From Ruminococcaceae bacterium UBA866 (GTDB lineage: Bacteria > Bacillota > Clostridia > Oscillospirales > Ruminococcaceae): a DNA stretch of 8,317 nt. Below the pieces are notes generated by a model. That model was not told the DNA's origin, made no database searches, and was given only the letters and a program-made list of their open reading frames with translations. Below are positions 6,198-8,317 of the stretch, piece after piece. Every line of letters begins with the position of its first letter. Positions within the stretch are counted from its first letter, which is position 1. The DNA is taken from contig DBGA01000088.1 of NCBI GenBank assembly GCA_002295325.1, positions 15,718-24,034 of the forward strand, in the 5' to 3' direction. The translations under genes were made by a program, and so were the position numbers.

Positions 6198-6222
6198 CCT
6201 ATTCCCGAAACGAGGTGAACAT

Positions 6223-7581
6223 ATGAGCAAGGTGGTTTTTAAGCAATGGATATATAAGCCTAACAAATCAGGCACACCAAAAGCAATATCAAGAATGATG
6301 GAATACATTGCAACTCGTGAGGGTGTTGAATTAGGTTCGTTGGATTTAGAAAAAGAACTTGAAACAATGGGCAATGAAACAGAATTTGAGCATGAGTTAT
6401 ATCTTCAGTACATTGCCACTAGAAAAGGTGTTGCGACTGATGAGCAACCTCATGGACTATTTGGCAAGCTTTCTGATATGAACGAAATGGGTGATATAAA
6501 GGATTTAGAACTTACACGAGGATATGTAGAAAACCTTGCACATGACAAAAAGACAATCTATAACGCTGTTATTTCTTTAAAAGAAGAAGATGCAATTGAC
6601 AAGGGCCTAACCTCTCGAAGCGACTGGGGTGACTTAGTAAACAACCATATTAATGATATTGCACGTACTATGGGCATACCCCCGAGAACACTAGAATGGG
6701 TAGGTGCAGTACATATGGAAAAAGGTCATCCCCACGTTCACCTAATGTACTGGGACAGAGAACAAAAAATAGGTGTTAACTTTTTCAAGCCTGAACTTGC
6801 AAATGATATTAGAAAGGCTATCACGAAAGACTTGTTTCAAGATGATTTCAAGGCTATTATGAGGCAAAAGGATTTGGAGCACAACCAACTGATTGACAAG
6901 ATATACACTGATGAAGACAGTATATTGAAAAATCCTAGGAATGCTTTTTGTAACATGAAACTTTCAGACGTGTACAAATTAAGCCAAAAGAAAAAAATCA
7001 ATTATCGCATTTTAAATAGACGAGTCGCAAATAGAAGTGTATATGAACTGGCTAAAAAATTATTATTACTTGATAAGCAAATTAAAACTGACTATCCAAA
7101 GGGTGCGTTAAAGTATCAATACCTACCACAACATTTAAAAATAAGGCTTGACGAATTAACAAAGGAAATCATCCAGAATAATCCTGATATTGCAAAAGAG
7201 TTTAACAATTATATTGACATAGCTAAAAATCAAGCAGGCATTTATGGTGGTAAAAAGAATGTCATAGATTATGCTAATAAAGCGAAATATTCCTTATATA
7301 AAGAGATTGGTAACAAGGTATTGACAACTATTAAGGAAATGCGAACAGTCCAATCATCAGCAAAAAAAGAACATAACAGCATTGAACTACAAAATAAAAT
7401 CAATCGATATAATCGCACAATGACAATGAATATGCTACAAGGAATATTTGATGCTGTCACTGAAAGCAACAGTCCAGTAGATACCAATAAAAATAAAAAA
7501 ATTAATAAAGATATGACAAAGGCTCAAAAGGCAGATTTGATTAAAAAGAGCAAAGACGTATCTTTAGAATGGGGTGACTAA
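6223..7581 (+). CDS. MobP-type relaxase (MobP3-like)
   Basis: This 452-residue protein starts at ATG 6223 with GAGGTGA (6212-6218) ahead of it. The metal-binding relaxase motif is GAVHMEKGHPHVHLMYWD (161-178), giving the histidine set H164, H169, H171 and H173 that coordinates the metal. N-terminal tyrosines are the candidates for the DNA-linking nucleophile: Y28 in EYIATREGVE and Y63 in QYIATRKGVA, followed by PHGLFG. From memory this N-terminal pattern is typical of the MobP3 relaxases of Firmicutes elements. The C-terminal half (about 230-452) is helical and Lys-rich, with no helicase or primase domain; it probably binds DNA or partners. The protein would cut at nic in the upstream oriT, stay bound to the 5' end and be exported. 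The coupling-protein gene follows directly. The class is secure, the exact subfamily less so. Confidence 0.9.
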   Translation: MSKVVFKQWIYKPNKSGTPKAISRMMEYIATREGVELGSLDLEKELETMGNETEFEHELYLQYIATRKGVATDEQPHGLFGKLSDMNEMGDIKDLELTRGYVENLAHDKKTIYNAVISLKEEDAIDKGLTSRSDWGDLVNNHINDIARTMGIPPRTLEWVGAVHMEKGHPHVHLMYWDREQKIGVNFFKPELANDIRKAITKDLFQDDFKAIMRQKDLEHNQLIDKIYTDEDSILKNPRNAFCNMKLSDVYKLSQKKKINYRILNRRVANRSVYELAKKLLLLDKQIKTDYPKGALKYQYLPQHLKIRLDELTKEIIQNNPDIAKEFNNYIDIAKNQAGIYGGKKNVIDYANKAKYSLYKEIGNKVLTTIKEMRTVQSSAKKEHNSIELQNKINRYNRTMTMNMLQGIFDAVTESNSPVDTNKNKKINKDMTKAQKADLIKKSKDVSLEWGD

Positions 7582-7600
7582 TATAAAAGTTAATTTTAAT

Positions 7601-8317
7601 ATGCAACTAACAAAGGAAGCCAAATATAAAGTTGCATTAATTGTATTATTATTTGCAATATCGGTAATCGGAGCTGCACTATTTTCAAATTTCTTTATTA
7701 TGACAATTACACAGCGTACAGAAAATATTTTAAAATTCAATATCTTTATTAAAAGTGTAACATCAGATATGAAACATCTGATGTTATTTTTTATTGTTAT
7801 GATTATGTTTTTCCTTTTACTTTGCTATATGTGCTTTTGGAAACGAAGTATTGCACCTACCAAAACAGATATGATTAAGATTACCCCTGCTATTGAAATT
7901 CCAAAAGCAGCAGGACAATTTCAATACGGAAGTGCACGTTTCACTACTCCTGAAGAACAGAAAAAATATTTTACAGAAGTAAGGATAAATGCTTCCGACG
8001 AGATAATCAAGTGGCTATTACAAGAAGGACTTGAGGATTACAATGCAGTTAAAACTGGCGAGGTAAGAGATGCTAATAGACTTCATGTTACCACAAATTT
8101 AATAGAACAAGCAGGCATTCCTGTTGCATATAACGTACTTGCTGATACACAAGAGTCCATCAAAATGATTATTGGTGATGTCCATACCGTTTGTTTTGGT
8201 GCAACACGTTGTGGTAAGACGAGAACAATTGTAATACAGAGTATTGTTTTACAGGCATTAAGCGGCGTTGATATGTTAAATTGTGACCCCAAAGGTGAAT
8301 TATATCAGTACACCTAT
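7601..8317 (+). CDS. VirD4/TraG-type coupling protein (N-terminal part, runs off the window)
   Basis: An open frame continues to the right edge, giving 239 residues from ATG 7601. Residues 11-37 and 60-80 are two hydrophobic membrane segments separated by a short polar loop, the standard inner-membrane anchor of VirD4/TraG coupling proteins. QYGSARF (108-114) fits the conserved 'G.A.F' segment after the anchor. Walker A is GATRCGKT (200-207), preceded by HTVCFG; LNCDPKGELY (at about 226-235) follows as in TraG proteins, where it reads 'D.KGEL'. The Cys in place of the commoner Ser in GATRSGK is a mild variation. The hexameric ATPase links the relaxosome to the secretion channel. ATG 7601 lacks a ribosome binding site, whereas GGGGTGA (7571-7577) sits 5 bases before an in-frame ATA (7583), and GTG 7574 is also in frame, so the start is uncertain. 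Translational coupling to the relaxase is likely. Confidence 0.88.
   Translation, partial: MQLTKEAKYKVALIVLLFAISVIGAALFSNFFIMTITQRTENILKFNIFIKSVTSDMKHLMLFFIVMIMFFLLLCYMCFWKRSIAPTKTDMIKITPAIEIPKAAGQFQYGSARFTTPEEQKKYFTEVRINASDEIIKWLLQEGLEDYNAVKTGEVRDANRLHVTTNLIEQAGIPVAYNVLADTQESIKMIIGDVHTVCFGATRCGKTRTIVIQSIVLQALSGVDMLNCDPKGELYQYTY
7758..7792 (+). terminator. Terminator-like hairpin inside the coupling-protein coding sequence
   Basis: TAACATCAGAT (7758-7768) pairs perfectly over 11 bp with ATCTGATGTTA (7776-7786) around ATGAAAC, followed directly by six T's (7787-7792). The form is that of an intrinsic terminator, but the stem has only three G-C pairs and the frame reads through it between the two membrane segments. 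It may be a weak attenuator or chance. Confidence 0.4.

Noticed and set aside
1..8317. CRISPR array, tRNA, rRNA or insertion-sequence ends
   Set aside because: No regularly spaced direct repeats, cloverleaf-like sequences, rRNA-like stretches or transposase with terminal repeats were seen on either strand.

Overview
The window is a stretch of low-G+C Firmicutes (Clostridia-like) DNA from an integrative conjugative or mobilizable element. Reasons: A+T-rich codon use, strong GGAGG-type ribosome binding sites, TTG and GTG starts, and a set of conjugation genes on one strand. These are the tail of a giant helicase/methylase-type protein, a large multi-domain accessory protein ending in DUF3991/Toprim units, a ribbon-helix-helix relaxosome protein, a MobP-type relaxase and a VirD4/TraG coupling protein. 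No integrase, att site, rRNA, tRNA or CRISPR array is visible. No gap between genes exceeds 300 bases.

Layout. 1-359: 3' end of the giant gene. 369-4598: a 1409-residue protein with an N-terminal region I do not recognise (containing a duplicated module), a DUF4406/deoxyribosyltransferase-like domain, a degenerate CHC2-like domain and two tandem DUF3991-Toprim units, the second without catalytic acids. A bidirectional terminator overlaps its stop codon. 4630-4776: a densely structured intergenic region with a chain of inverted repeats, one of which ends exactly 8 bases before a TCCTG/CC sequence; this is the geometry of an IncP/MobP-type nic site, so I read it as the origin of transfer. 4799-5239: ribbon-helix-helix accessory protein (TTG start). 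5270-5467: very acidic small protein. 5567-6100: P-loop kinase with its own putative promoter, probably cargo. 6168-6197: terminator. 6223-7581: relaxase. 7601 to the end: coupling protein, truncated by the window edge, with a terminator-like hairpin inside its coding sequence.

How it fits together. The ribbon-helix-helix protein probably binds the inverted repeat next to nic and recruits the relaxase, which cuts and attaches to the 5' end. The TraG/VirD4 ATPase passes the relaxase-DNA complex to a type IV secretion channel encoded beyond the window. The large proteins upstream are probably accessory factors handling DNA in the donor or recipient. The roles of the acidic protein, the kinase and the deoxyribosyltransferase-like domain are open and are the least explained parts of the locus.
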